DNA of 64,000 nt from Opitutaceae bacterium (lineage in GTDB: Bacteria > Verrucomicrobiota > Verrucomicrobiia > Opitutales > Opitutaceae). The position numbers and the translations under genes are program-made. The number at the start of each line of letters is the position of its first letter. The first letter of the stretch is position 1. Under the pieces are notes generated by a model, which saw only the letters and a program-made list of their open reading frames with translations, ran no database searches and had not been told where the DNA came from. The stretch is taken from contig JAEUGY010000009.1 of the NCBI GenBank assembly GCA_016794625.1, positions 1 through 64,000 of the forward strand. Reading direction: 5' to 3'. Shown here in pieces: positions 45,482 through 54,521 of this stretch.

Positions 45482-46609
45482 ATGCCCACGTCCCTGCCCT
45501 CCACCCAACCGGCCGAACGCATCCTAATGGGGCCCGGCCCCAGCCCCGTGCCGCAGCGCGTGCTGCGTGCGCTGGGCGCCCCCACGCTCGGGCACCTCGA
45601 TCCCCAGTACCTCGCCTTCATGGACGAGGCCTGCGCCATGCTGAGGGAGGTATTTCATACCAAGAACGCTCTGACCTTCCCCGTCAGCGGGACGGGCATG
45701 GCCGGCATGGAGTGTTGCGCGGTCAATCTGGTGGAGCCCGGCGATGAAGTCATTGTGGGGGTGAACGGCGTCTTCGGCACGCGCATGAAGGATGTCATGG
45801 AACGCTGCGGCGCCATCGTCCACGCCATGGAGACCACCTGGGGCGACACCTTCACCCTCGCCCAGCTTCAAGCCTCGCTCGACGCCCACCCCAAGACCAA
45901 GCTGGTCGGAATCGTTCATGCGGAGACCAGCACCGGCGCCCACCAGCCCCTCGAAGGTTTTGCAGATCTCGTGCATGCCCGAGGCGCCCTGCTGCTGGTC
46001 GACGCCGTGACCAGTCTGGGCGGTCACGATCTGCGCGTCGACGACTGGGGGATCGACGCAATCTACAGCGGCACCCAGAAGTGCCTGAGCTGTCCGCCCG
46101 GCCTCTCCCCGGTCAGTTTTGGCGAGCGCTCCCTCGCCCGCATGGATGCCCGCAAGTCCAAGGTGCAGTCCTGGTACCTTGATGTGTCCATGCTCCGGAA
46201 ATACTATACCGGGGGTGGAGGCGGAGGCCGGGTTTATCACCATACCGCCCCGATCAACATGACCTATGCCCTGCGGGAGGCGTTGATCATGGTGCTGGAG
46301 GAGGGGCTCGATCAGCGTATTGCCCGCCACGCCGCCATGCACCAGCGTCTGCGGGCCGGGCTGGAAAAAATGGGGCTATCCTACATCCCCTCCCGCTCCC
46401 TGCACTCCCTCAACTGCATCCGGATACCCGAGGGGGTCGATGACGCCGGCGTGCGCAAGGCGCTGCTCACCGACTACGGCATCGAAATCGGTGGTGGACT
46501 TGGTCCGATGGCCGGGAAGGCGTGGCGTATCGGCCTGATGGGCTACGGCGCCTCGATTCGCAATGTGGATCTGGTGCTGGCCGCGCTCCGCGAGATCCTG
46601 CATCGCTAG
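45482..46609 (+). CDS. Alanine-glyoxylate / serine-glyoxylate aminotransferase
   Basis: 375 residues from ATG 45482; an in-frame ATG at 45431 adds 17 residues and is the one next to the AAGG of the leader, so it may be the true start even though the extra residues look unlike the family. Fold-type I PLP enzyme: [17 protein letters not shown] at the N-terminus, [49 protein letters not shown] and [15 protein letters not shown] with the PLP Lys near residue 200. It converts glyoxylate to glycine with alanine or serine as donor. Being 3 bases upstream of glcD, it would dispose of the glyoxylate that glycolate oxidase makes. Confidence 0.9.
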   Translation: MPTSLPSTQPAERILMGPGPSPVPQRVLRALGAPTLGHLDPQYLAFMDEACAMLREVFHTKNALTFPVSGTGMAGMECCAVNLVEPGDEVIVGVNGVFGTRMKDVMERCGAIVHAMETTWGDTFTLAQLQASLDAHPKTKLVGIVHAETSTGAHQPLEGFADLVHARGALLLVDAVTSLGGHDLRVDDWGIDAIYSGTQKCLSCPPGLSPVSFGERSLARMDARKSKVQSWYLDVSMLRKYYTGGGGGGRVYHHTAPINMTYALREALIMVLEEGLDQRIARHAAMHQRLRAGLEKMGLSYIPSRSLHSLNCIRIPEGVDDAGVRKALLTDYGIEIGGGLGPMAGKAWRIGLMGYGASIRNVDLVLAALREILHR

Positions 46610-46612
46610 GTC

Positions 46613-48058
46613 ATGCCGGCCGAAGCCCTCCGCCGCCTGTCTGCGATCCTCCCCGCGGACCGGCTGCTCTGGCAGCCCGCCCACCTCGCCGCTTACCAAA
46701 GCGACGCCCTGACCGCCTTCCAATCGCCGCCACTCGCGGTCGCGATTCCTGAGACCGCGGATGAGGTCATCGCCCTCGTCCGCGCCTGTCACGCCGGACG
46801 CCTGCCGTTTGTCGCCCGCGGCAGCGGCACGAGCCTGTCCGGCGGCTCGCTTCCGGTCCGCGGCGGCATCGTCATCGCACTCAACCGGCTCAACCGAATC
46901 CTCCGTCTCGATCCGGCCGAACGCATCGCGGTGGTTGAACCCGGAGTGATCAACCTCGCCGTGACCGCGGCCGCCGCCCCCCACGGACTCCACTACGCAC
47001 CCGACCCGTCCAGCCAGTCGATCTGCACCATCGGCGGCAATGTCGCCTTCAACTCCGGCGGCGCCCACTGCCTGAAATACGGCATGACGTCCAATCACGT
47101 GCTCGGCCTCCGGGCCGTGCTCGCGACCGGCGAGGTGGTGGACTTTGGCAGTGGCCGCCGCGAGCAGCTCGGGCCCGATTGGTGCGGGCTGTTCACGGGA
47201 CACGAGGGTCTCTTCGGCATCGCCCTCGAAATCACCCTTCAACTCCTGCCCAGGGCGGAGTGCTTTCACACCGTTCTGGCGGGCTACCGCACCCTGGAGC
47301 AGGCCGGTGATGCCGTCTCCGCCATCGTCGCCAGCGGACTGCTCCCCGGCGCCATCGAAATCATGGACGCCCTCGCGCTCGAGGCGGCGAAGGCGGCGGT
47401 TCACGCCGACTATCCGCCCCACTGCGAGGCGGTCCTGATCGTCGAGCTGGAGGGACCTCGCGAGGCGGTGGCCGCCGACCGACTCCGTCTCGACGCCCTG
47501 CTCGCCGCCAGCGGGCCGGTCGAAGCGCGCCCGGCCCGCAACCCGGCCGAACGACTGGCCATCTGGAAGGGACGAAAGAGTGCGTTCAGCGCCGTCGGCC
47601 GGCTCTCTCCCGATTTCATTGTCCAGGACGGAGTGGTGCCCCGCCGCCGCCTCGGCGAGGCCCTGCGGCGCATCGGTGAATTCTCCCGGGAGGCCGGATT
47701 GCGCTGTGCCAACGTGTTCCATGCCGGCGACGGCAATCTGCATCCACTCATCCTCTACAACGGCCGCACCCCCGGGGAACTCGAGCGGGCCGAGGCCCTG
47801 GCCGGACGCATCCTCCGGCTCTGCGTGGACATGGGCGGCTCCATCACCGGCGAGCATGGGATCGGCGTGGAGAAGCGCGACTACCTGCCGGCCATGTTCG
47901 CGCCCGACGAAATCGACTGCCTCCAACGCATTCGGGCGGCCTTCGATCCGCTCGGCATCGCCAATCCAGGGAAGATGTTCCCCGCGGGCGAAGCTCCCGC
48001 ACTCCACGCCCACGGCCCGCATCCGCTCGAACGGGCCGGGGTGATTTCCCGCGAATGA
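46613..48058 (+). CDS. glcD: Glycolate oxidase subunit GlcD (FAD-linked)
   Basis: 481 residues. The FAD-binding PCMH domain has [39 protein letters not shown] and [18 protein letters not shown]; the C-terminal catalytic domain has [18 protein letters not shown] and [18 protein letters not shown], with the metal and substrate histidines in place. With GlcE and GlcF it oxidises glycolate to glyoxylate, passing electrons to the quinone pool. It starts 3 bases after the aminotransferase and overlaps glcE by ATGA. A D-lactate-type specificity is an alternative but the three-subunit layout favours glycolate. Confidence 0.95.
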   Translation: MPAEALRRLSAILPADRLLWQPAHLAAYQSDALTAFQSPPLAVAIPETADEVIALVRACHAGRLPFVARGSGTSLSGGSLPVRGGIVIALNRLNRILRLDPAERIAVVEPGVINLAVTAAAAPHGLHYAPDPSSQSICTIGGNVAFNSGGAHCLKYGMTSNHVLGLRAVLATGEVVDFGSGRREQLGPDWCGLFTGHEGLFGIALEITLQLLPRAECFHTVLAGYRTLEQAGDAVSAIVASGLLPGAIEIMDALALEAAKAAVHADYPPHCEAVLIVELEGPREAVAADRLRLDALLAASGPVEARPARNPAERLAIWKGRKSAFSAVGRLSPDFIVQDGVVPRRRLGEALRRIGEFSREAGLRCANVFHAGDGNLHPLILYNGRTPGELERAEALAGRILRLCVDMGGSITGEHGIGVEKRDYLPAMFAPDEIDCLQRIRAAFDPLGIANPGKMFPAGEAPALHAHGPHPLERAGVISRE

Positions 48059-49116
48059 AAACGGTGGTCACACCAGCCACGACCGCCGAGCTGATCGACG
48101 CCGTTCGCTCCGCCCCGCGGGTCCTCGCCTTCGGAGCGGGGACAAAACCGCGCCTCTCCCTGGTGGACGACGACGTCCTCGGCATTTCCACGGTGAAACT
48201 CTCCTCGCTCGTTGAGTATGAGCCCGACGAGTACACGTTCACCGCCCTCGCCGGCACACCGCTGCGCGACCTGGCGGCCGTCCTGGCGGAAAAGCGACAG
48301 TACCTTCCCTTCGATCCACCGCTCGCGGCGGCTGGCGCGACGCTCGGGGGAACCGTGGCCGCCGGACTGAGCGGACCGGGACGACTTCGCTACGGTGGCG
48401 TGCGCGACTTCATCCTCGGGGTCCGTTTCATCGACGGCTCGGGTCGGTCCCTCCGTCTCGGCGGCAAGGTGGTCAAGAACGCAGCGGGCTTCGATCTGCC
48501 CAAATTTCTGGTGGGCAGCCTCGGACGACTCGGCGTGATCACCGAACTGACCTTCAAGGTCTTCCCCCGCCCCGCGTCCACCCTGACGCTGCGTCTTCCG
48601 GTGTCGGACCCGCAACAGGCCGTGACCTTGTTTGAAGCGCTGGGCTCAGGACGGTGGGAAGTTGAGGCGGCCGATCTTCCGCCCTCGGCGGACGCCGTCT
48701 ATGTCCGGCTCGCCGGACCGGAAGGGACCTTACCCCTGATCGCGCGCGAGTTGCTCGAGCTCGGATCCGGGCACACCCTCGAACCCGCCGTCGCGACGGC
48801 ATTCTGGGACCATCTGCAGGCGCAGACGTGGCGCGCGCCGGGCAACTCCCTGCACAAACTCGCTCTCCGCCCGCGTGAAGCACCCGCGCTCCTGCAGCAG
48901 GTGGCCGCAATGGGAGGTCAGGTTCATCTCAGTTCCGCCGGCAGTCTCGCCTGGGTCGCCCTGCCCGTCGACAGCGACGCCGGCCGTCTTGGCCTGCAGG
49001 CCATGACCCTGCACGGCAGCGGCCCCCTGTTCACGGGACGCGCCGCCGAACCCGATATCGCCCGCGCCATCAAACTCGCACTCGATCCCGTCCATCGTTT
49101 TCCCGGCTTCGCCTGA
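48055..49116 (+). CDS. glcE: Glycolate oxidase subunit GlcE (FAD-binding)
   Basis: 353 residues, normal for GlcE. It is a short member of the same FAD-binding family as Glc[56 protein letters not shown] and [23 protein letters not shown]. It lacks the HAGDGN and GEHGIG catalytic segments found in GlcD, as expected for the accessory subunit. The ATG overlaps the glcD stop (48055-48058), indicating translational coupling and fixed stoichiometry. Confidence 0.95.
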   Translation: MKTVVTPATTAELIDAVRSAPRVLAFGAGTKPRLSLVDDDVLGISTVKLSSLVEYEPDEYTFTALAGTPLRDLAAVLAEKRQYLPFDPPLAAAGATLGGTVAAGLSGPGRLRYGGVRDFILGVRFIDGSGRSLRLGGKVVKNAAGFDLPKFLVGSLGRLGVITELTFKVFPRPASTLTLRLPVSDPQQAVTLFEALGSGRWEVEAADLPPSADAVYVRLAGPEGTLPLIARELLELGSGHTLEPAVATAFWDHLQAQTWRAPGNSLHKLALRPREAPALLQQVAAMGGQVHLSSAGSLAWVALPVDSDAGRLGLQAMTLHGSGPLFTGRAAEPDIARAIKLALDPVHRFPGFA

Positions 49117-49117
49117 C

Positions 49118-50383
49118 ATGCTGCACTCCATCCCACCCGACTCCCGGGGTCCGCTGACGGCACCCATGATCCACGCCGTCGAAACCTGCGTGCATTGTGG
49201 TTTCTGCTTGGCGGCGTGTCCGACCTACCGGGAACTGGGCCAGGAAATGGACTCTCCGCGCGGTCGGATCGTGCTCATGAAGGAGGTGCTTGAGGGCAAA
49301 CTGACCGTCGCCGCCGCCCAGCCTCACATCGACCGTTGTCTCGGTTGTCTCGCCTGTGAACCGGCGTGCCCAAGCGGTGTGCCTTATCGCGACTTGATCA
49401 GCCCTTACCGCTCCGTCGTCCGATCTCAGACCCATCACTCCACGGCACACCGGGTCCGCCGGGCGTTGGTCCGGTGGACACTGCCGTCGCCGGTGCGTTT
49501 CCGTTGGGCCATCACCGCCGCTCGCCTCGGACGCTGGCTGCGACCCGTCCTTCCGTCGGTATTTCGGCCGCTCCTCGATCTCGCGCCGGCCTCGGTCCCG
49601 TCCCCTCAATCCTGGCCGGCTCTGGTTCCCGCCCTCGGTCCACGTCGAGCACGGGTCGCGCTGCTCACCGGATGCGCCCAGCAGGTCCTCGCTCCCGACA
49701 TCACGGCCGCCGCCCTCGCCGTCCTCAGCCAGCAGGGGATCGAGGTGGTCGTTCCCGCCTCGCAGGGCTGCTGCGGCGGGCTGGCCTGGCACACCGGCGA
49801 CCTTTCGACCGCGCAACGCTACGCCCGCCGCACGCTCGACGCGTTTCCAGACGACGTGGACGCGATCCTGACCACGGCCGCCGGCTGCGGTTCCGCGATG
49901 CACGAGTACGCCCTGATTCTCCGCGGTACCTCCGACGAGGCGCGGGCCGAGCGGTTCCGACGGCGGGTGAAGGATGCGTCCCGTTTTCTCGTCGAGCTCG
50001 GATTACGCGGGACTCCGCGCGACACCGGACTCCGTCGCAAGGTGGCCTATCACGATGCCTGTCACCTCTCGAACGCCCAGGGAGTCCACGACGAGCCCCG
50101 TCACCTCCTGCGCGCCATCCCTGGAGTGGAGGTGTGCGAACTGGCAGGCACGCAGCTCTGCTGCGGCAGCGCGGGCACCTACAATCTCGATCAACCCGCC
50201 ATCGCCGAAGCGCTCGGTGAACAAAAGGCGCGAGCGGTGATCGCGAGCGGCGCGGAGACCGTGGTCAGCGGCAACATCGGTTGCCTGACCCAGCTGGAAG
50301 CGCACCTGAAACGCCTCGGCTCTCCAATCCGCGTCCGCCACACGTGGCAGGTCCTGCGCGACGCGCTGGTGCCGCCCGCCTGA
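49118..50383 (+). CDS. glcF: Glycolate oxidase iron-sulfur subunit GlcF
   Basis: 421 residues. Two 4Fe-4S motifs lie near the N-terminus (CVHCGFCLAACPTY and CLGCLACEPACPSGV), followed by two cysteine-rich CCG domains (GCCGGLAWHTGD and QLCCGSAGTYN) of the type found in heterodisulfide reductase and GlpC-like proteins. It carries electrons from the flavin subunits to the membrane quinone pool. It begins one base after the glcE stop and ends the operon, facing the convergent permease gene 33 bases away. Confidence 0.95.
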   Translation: MLHSIPPDSRGPLTAPMIHAVETCVHCGFCLAACPTYRELGQEMDSPRGRIVLMKEVLEGKLTVAAAQPHIDRCLGCLACEPACPSGVPYRDLISPYRSVVRSQTHHSTAHRVRRALVRWTLPSPVRFRWAITAARLGRWLRPVLPSVFRPLLDLAPASVPSPQSWPALVPALGPRRARVALLTGCAQQVLAPDITAAALAVLSQQGIEVVVPASQGCCGGLAWHTGDLSTAQRYARRTLDAFPDDVDAILTTAAGCGSAMHEYALILRGTSDEARAERFRRRVKDASRFLVELGLRGTPRDTGLRRKVAYHDACHLSNAQGVHDEPRHLLRAIPGVEVCELAGTQLCCGSAGTYNLDQPAIAEALGEQKARAVIASGAETVVSGNIGCLTQLEAHLKRLGSPIRVRHTWQVLRDALVPPA

Positions 50384-50416
50384 ACCGGCCGGAGCGCGAA
50401 TTCCCGGCGCTGCGCT

Positions 50417-52060
50417 TCAACGAGCGGCCGGCACCATGCCGGGCCAGACATAGGCCTGCAGCATCACCAGCACGCCCACCAGCAAGGCCAGCGCCACGCT
50501 GTGCCAGAACACGGAGCGAAGCACGGTGCCGGCATCCGGGCTGTCGGGGCGCCCCCCGGTGGCGACACTGGCGACAACGATGCTCTGGGCGTCGATCATC
50601 TTGCCCATCACCCCGCCGGAGCTGTTCGACGCCGCCATCAGGATCGGCGACAGGCCGAGTTGTTCCGCCGAGACCTTCTGCAGATTGCCAAAGAGCACGT
50701 TCGACGAGGTGTCGCTCCCGGTCAGCGCCACCCCCAGCCAGCCGATCAAGGGCGAGAAAAACGGAAACCACCAGCCGGTGCCCGCCATCGCGAGGCCCAT
50801 GGTTGTATCCGTTCCGCTATAACGCGTGGTGAAGCCCAGCGCCAGCATCAGGGCGATGGTCAGGAGTGACACCCGCACCTTCCAGAAGGTCCGGGCATAG
50901 AGCGAAACCAGCCTCCTCGGGCCGAGTCCCAGCATGAACCCCGCGCCCACCCCCGCGAGCAGCAGCGCCGTGCCGGTGGCCGAGAGCGCGTTGAAGACAT
51001 AGACCGCCGATTCCGGTTCCGGGTGTGGCGCGAGCGGAGGCATCTTCACCACCTGGAGGTGCAGACCCGGGACAGGAAAACTGGGCGCAAAGATCCGATT
51101 GAGCGCGCCCTTGAAGAACGGCAGCCCCCACAGAAACACCGACAGACTTAACAGCACCCACGGCAGCCAGGCCCGCCAGACCCGTCCGTCCCCCAACGGT
51201 GGGACCGATGCCCGCAGTTCGACCGGTCCGTCGCCGACCGGCGCATCCGCCGGTTTCCAAAACAACATCAGCGCGGTCAGCGCCCCCATCGACACCACGG
51301 AGGCAATGATGTCGACCAGCATGGGACCAATGAAATTGCTCACGAGGTACTGTGCGACGCCGAAGCTGCCGCCGGCGACCAGACAGGCCGGCCACACCGC
51401 CTTCATGCCCCTCCACCCGGACTGCGCGGCTATCAGCCAGAACGGCACAATCAGAGAAAAGAACGGCAGTTGGCGTCCCACCATCGAACTGAGCGCCTGC
51501 AAATCGAGATCGGTGATCTTCGCCAGCGTGATCAACGGTGTGCCGAGCGCCCCGAACGCCACCGGCGCGGTGTTGCCGATCAACGCCAGTTTGGCGGCCT
51601 CGAGTGGACGAAAGCCCAGGCCGATGAGCAGTGCCCCGCTGATCGCCACCGGAGCACCAAACCCCGCGGCCCCTTCGATGAACGCGCCAAAGCTGAACGC
51701 GATGAGCAGGGCCTGAATCCGCCGATCCCCCGAGACCCCCGCCACCTGCCGCTGCAGCACCGCAAACCCACCCGTCTCAACCGAGAGGTTGTAGATGAAG
51801 ATGGCATTGAGCACGATCCACCCGATCGGAAACAGGCCAAACGCAGCGCCGTAGCCCATCGAGGTCACCGCCAGCGAAGCCGGCATCTGATAGACAAAGA
51901 CCGCGATCCCGCCCGCCACCAAGAGTCCAGCCAACGCCGCGACATGCGCCCGCACGTGCCAGAACGCCAGCAAACCCAAAAGGGTGACCACCGGCAGGGC
52001 CGCCACGAGGGCAGAGAGTGCCACTCCGCCAAGGGGCTCGTACGTTTGTGACCAAGGCAT
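50417..52060 (-). CDS. L-lactate/glycolate permease, LldP/GlcA family
   Basis: 547 residues from ATG 52060 ([12 protein letters not shown]), the usual beginning of LctP-family permeases; a further 27 upstream residues are Arg/Ser-rich and unlikely. About 13 membrane segments are seen. Family blocks: [67 protein letters not shown] and the [16 protein letters not shown] motif near the C-terminus. It is a proton-coupled importer of 2-hydroxymonocarboxylates. Convergent placement next to glcDEF favours glycolate as the main substrate. It lies 37 bases downstream of the lactonase gene, and the two may share a transcript. Confidence 0.92.
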   Translation of the reverse strand: MPWSQTYEPLGGVALSALVAALPVVTLLGLLAFWHVRAHVAALAGLLVAGGIAVFVYQMPASLAVTSMGYGAAFGLFPIGWIVLNAIFIYNLSVETGGFAVLQRQVAGVSGDRRIQALLIAFSFGAFIEGAAGFGAPVAISGALLIGLGFRPLEAAKLALIGNTAPVAFGALGTPLITLAKITDLDLQALSSMVGRQLPFFSLIVPFWLIAAQSGWRGMKAVWPACLVAGGSFGVAQYLVSNFIGPMLVDIIASVVSMGALTALMLFWKPADAPVGDGPVELRASVPPLGDGRVWRAWLPWVLLSLSVFLWGLPFFKGALNRIFAPSFPVPGLHLQVVKMPPLAPHPEPESAVYVFNALSATGTALLLAGVGAGFMLGLGPRRLVSLYARTFWKVRVSLLTIALMLALGFTTRYSGTDTTMGLAMAGTGWWFPFFSPLIGWLGVALTGSDTSSNVLFGNLQKVSAEQLGLSPILMAASNSSGGVMGKMIDAQSIVVASVATGGRPDSPDAGTVLRSVFWHSVALALLVGVLVMLQAYVWPGMVPAAR

Positions 52061-52097
52061 GGGGCAGCTCAGGGGTGAGACGGTCGTTCTCCGCTCG

Positions 52098-53225
52098 CTA
52101 GGATTTTGGAGCGAAGAGGATACAGATCGGCGCCGGCACATTGATCACGCCTTTGGTCTGGTAGGTCAGGAGGCCCGAGGCCGGATCAACCCGGTGCACG
52201 GACACCGTGTTGGAGTCCGCCCCGGCCGCCAGCAACCAGCCACCGCCCGGCGCGAGATTGATGTTGCGCGGAAACGCACCGCGCACGGGCTGCACCTGAA
52301 TGACCGACAGCGCGGAGGTGGCGGGATCGGCGCGATACACCGTCACCGAATCATGTCCGCGATTCGACGAGTAGACAAAGCGTCCGCTCGGGTGCACCAG
52401 GATCTCCGCCGCCGAATTGAACGCCTCCTTCGCCTTGGCCTCCTCACTCAGCGCCGGGACCGTCGCCAGCAGACGCGCCGTGCCGGACTGCGGCTCCCAG
52501 GCATACGTGGTGACCGACAGCGACAATTCGTTCAGCAGGTAGATGAATTGGCCATCGGGAGAAAACCGCAGGTGACGCGGACCGCCGCCCGGCACCGAGG
52601 CCGCGAATCCGTGGCGCTCGATGGCCGGCCGCTCGAGGTCGACGCGATAGATGACCACGCCATCCATACCCAAATCGGGGACGAGGGCGAAGCGCCCATC
52701 GGGAGAAAACCCGCACCAATGGGCGTGCGGCGCATCCTGCCGGCCCTTGACCACCCGCGATCCGCCCGTGTGACGATGAATGACTGCGGTGCCCAGCCGG
52801 CCGGCTGCATCCAGTGGGAACAGCGCGGTGGACCCGGCTCCATACTGCGCCGTGAGCAGGAAACGGCCCGACGGGTGCACCGCGATGTGCGCGCCCCCGC
52901 CGTCGCCCGTCGGGGATGCGTTGATCACCTCCAACCCGCCGCCTGCCTGGATGCGATAGCCAATCGCGCCCGGTCCTCCCGGAAAATTCGCGACCGCATA
53001 CAGCTTCGTCCCGTCCGGATGCAACGCGAGGAACCCGGGGGAACCGACCTCGGCCGCCAACTCCGCCGGCGACAGTTTGCCGTCCGTCTCGTTGAAGGTC
53101 GACCGGTAGATGCCCTTGGCCCCCGGTCCGCCCGTGCCAAAATACACCAGCTCCGCCGCCAGGCTCAGGGTTGCGCTACCCCAGAGACCCGCTCCCGACG
53201 CCAGGATCCGTAAGAATCGGTTCAT
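52098..53225 (-). CDS. Exported lactonase, 6-phosphogluconolactonase (YbhE) family
   Basis: 375 residues with a signal peptide ([24 protein letters not shown]). It is a seven-bladed propeller of the Lactonase family (PF10282): [85 protein letters not shown] and [16 protein letters not shown]. The conserved DxxHAHxxxFSPDG block is intact. An exported lactonase would not see cytosolic 6-phosphogluconolactone, so it more likely opens lactones made outside the inner membrane, for instance by the PQQ sugar dehydrogenase fusion 20 kb away. That link is inference. Confidence 0.85.
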   Translation of the reverse strand: MNRFLRILASGAGLWGSATLSLAAELVYFGTGGPGAKGIYRSTFNETDGKLSPAELAAEVGSPGFLALHPDGTKLYAVANFPGGPGAIGYRIQAGGGLEVINASPTGDGGGAHIAVHPSGRFLLTAQYGAGSTALFPLDAAGRLGTAVIHRHTGGSRVVKGRQDAPHAHWCGFSPDGRFALVPDLGMDGVVIYRVDLERPAIERHGFAASVPGGGPRHLRFSPDGQFIYLLNELSLSVTTYAWEPQSGTARLLATVPALSEEAKAKEAFNSAAEILVHPSGRFVYSSNRGHDSVTVYRADPATSALSVIQVQPVRGAFPRNINLAPGGGWLLAAGADSNTVSVHRVDPASGLLTYQTKGVINVPAPICILFAPKS

Positions 53226-53442
53226 GGTTCAGGGCTAGCAGAGGGAGCGGCGCAAAGCCGAGAAAATCCGTGCGGCGCGGCCCATCCCGTCGCCCCCCGT
53301 CCTGACGTTCCCCCGCTCCGACCTTGCGCTGGCGCCCGGTGCATGCGATACAGATCCGGTCCGGAAGCTCCCCAGCCAGCCGCGTCGCCGCGGTCGCACC
53401 CGGCTTCCGGATTCGCCGCCCCGGCGGGGAACGTTTTTCACC

Positions 53443-54231
53443 ATGCTCATCCGTCGTTCACCGTTGCTTTGGATCCTGGGCAGCCTGGTGGTCGTCACCG
53501 CACTGCAGGCGGCAAAACCCAAAAAGCCAACCGGACCCGAGGTGCTCGTGGTCTCTGATCTGCTCGTGGAGGAAAGCCGCGCCCCGAGGCCGACGCCCGA
53601 AAAACCCGTTTACTACTTTCTGCTGGGGGGACTGGAACGGACGCTGGGGGACTCGATCGCCGGGGAACCCATGCCCAAGACTGAGCAGATGACCCGCGAA
53701 CTCGTCGCCGCCCTCGCCACCCAGGGCTACCGGCGCACGCAACTCGGAGGGCCGATGCCCACGCAGGCGCTCGTTTTCACGTTTGGCTCGGCCAATCTCT
53801 CCAGCATGGATTTTTCAGATACAGACTTGGTCACCGGGGAAACCACCACGTCCACCGTCGACTTCAACCGCCGCGAGATCGCCCAACTCGTGGGCGCGGA
53901 CAAGGCCGCCCGGGGCTTCACGCGGTCAAGCGAGGCCGAACGCGTGTTCGAAGCGGCCCGGGACGACCGGGTGTACGTCCTCGTCGCCGCGTTCGACGCC
54001 GCCGATCTCGCGAAAAAGAAAAAGACGCTGCTGTGGCGCACGCGCGTCTCCATCGACTCCCGCCGTCGCACGCTGCCGGAGTCACTGCCCATCATGCTGG
54101 CCAGCGCCGCCCCCTACTTTGGCAAAGCCTCCGACCTGCCGGTCTTCATCGAAGACGCCGACCGCCGGAAGACCGAAGTTCAGGTGGGTGCCCCGGTGGT
54201 CGTCCCCACCCCGCCCCCCGAAAAACCCTGA
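53443..54231 (+). CDS. Exported protein of unknown function
   Basis: 262 residues. A signal peptide (MLIRRSPLLWILGSLVVVTALQAA) precedes a soluble domain with VYYFLLGGLERTLGDSIAG, ELVAALATQGYRRTQLGG, LVFTFGSANLSSMDF and YVLVAAFDAADLAKKKKTLLWRT-like text. The last phrase resembles periplasmic DUF4136-type proteins ('W...v......'), but the match is loose. The tail is Pro-rich. It stands alone on the plus strand, divergent from the lactonase across 217 bases in which nothing clear is seen. Confidence 0.65.
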   Translation: MLIRRSPLLWILGSLVVVTALQAAKPKKPTGPEVLVVSDLLVEESRAPRPTPEKPVYYFLLGGLERTLGDSIAGEPMPKTEQMTRELVAALATQGYRRTQLGGPMPTQALVFTFGSANLSSMDFSDTDLVTGETTTSTVDFNRREIAQLVGADKAARGFTRSSEAERVFEAARDDRVYVLVAAFDAADLAKKKKTLLWRTRVSIDSRRRTLPESLPIMLASAAPYFGKASDLPVFIEDADRRKTEVQVGAPVVVPTPPPEKP

Positions 54232-54319
54232 CCTGCAGCGCGGGCTTGATGGCGGTGCGGAGAAGCCGCCGGTGCGTCGCGGGAGCGCCCCGGCACGTCA
54301 CCGACCAGAAGAAAATCAC

Positions 54320-54350
54320 TTGAACCAATCGCGCACTCAAACTGCATAAA
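54320..54350 (+). promoter_or_regulatory. Possible promoter upstream of the sensor kinase
   Basis: TTGAAC (54320-54325) and CATAAA (54345-54350) are spaced 19 bases in an AT-rich patch unusual for this window. The distance to the kinase ATG is 170 bases. Spacing is longer than ideal, so this is tentative. The rest of 54232-54521 shows nothing recognisable. Confidence 0.25.
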
Positions 54351-54521
54351 TTCTTTACTGTCCTGAGCTTGCCATTGTCAGAGAACCCATTTCCTCTCGC
54401 GGCAGGAGTGTTGATTGAACCCCGTCGCCCGCACACCGATCCGGTCTTGCCCTGTCCGGGATCGTGCGTCGGCGCGTGAGGACGGGTGGCAGGATTCCTC
54501 CCCCGAACGGAGACAGGGACG

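Noticed and set aside
54486..54521. GTG or other start 12 codons upstream of the sensor kinase ATG
   Set aside because: The added residues carry no feature, and ATG 54522 leads directly into the basic residues before the first membrane helix.
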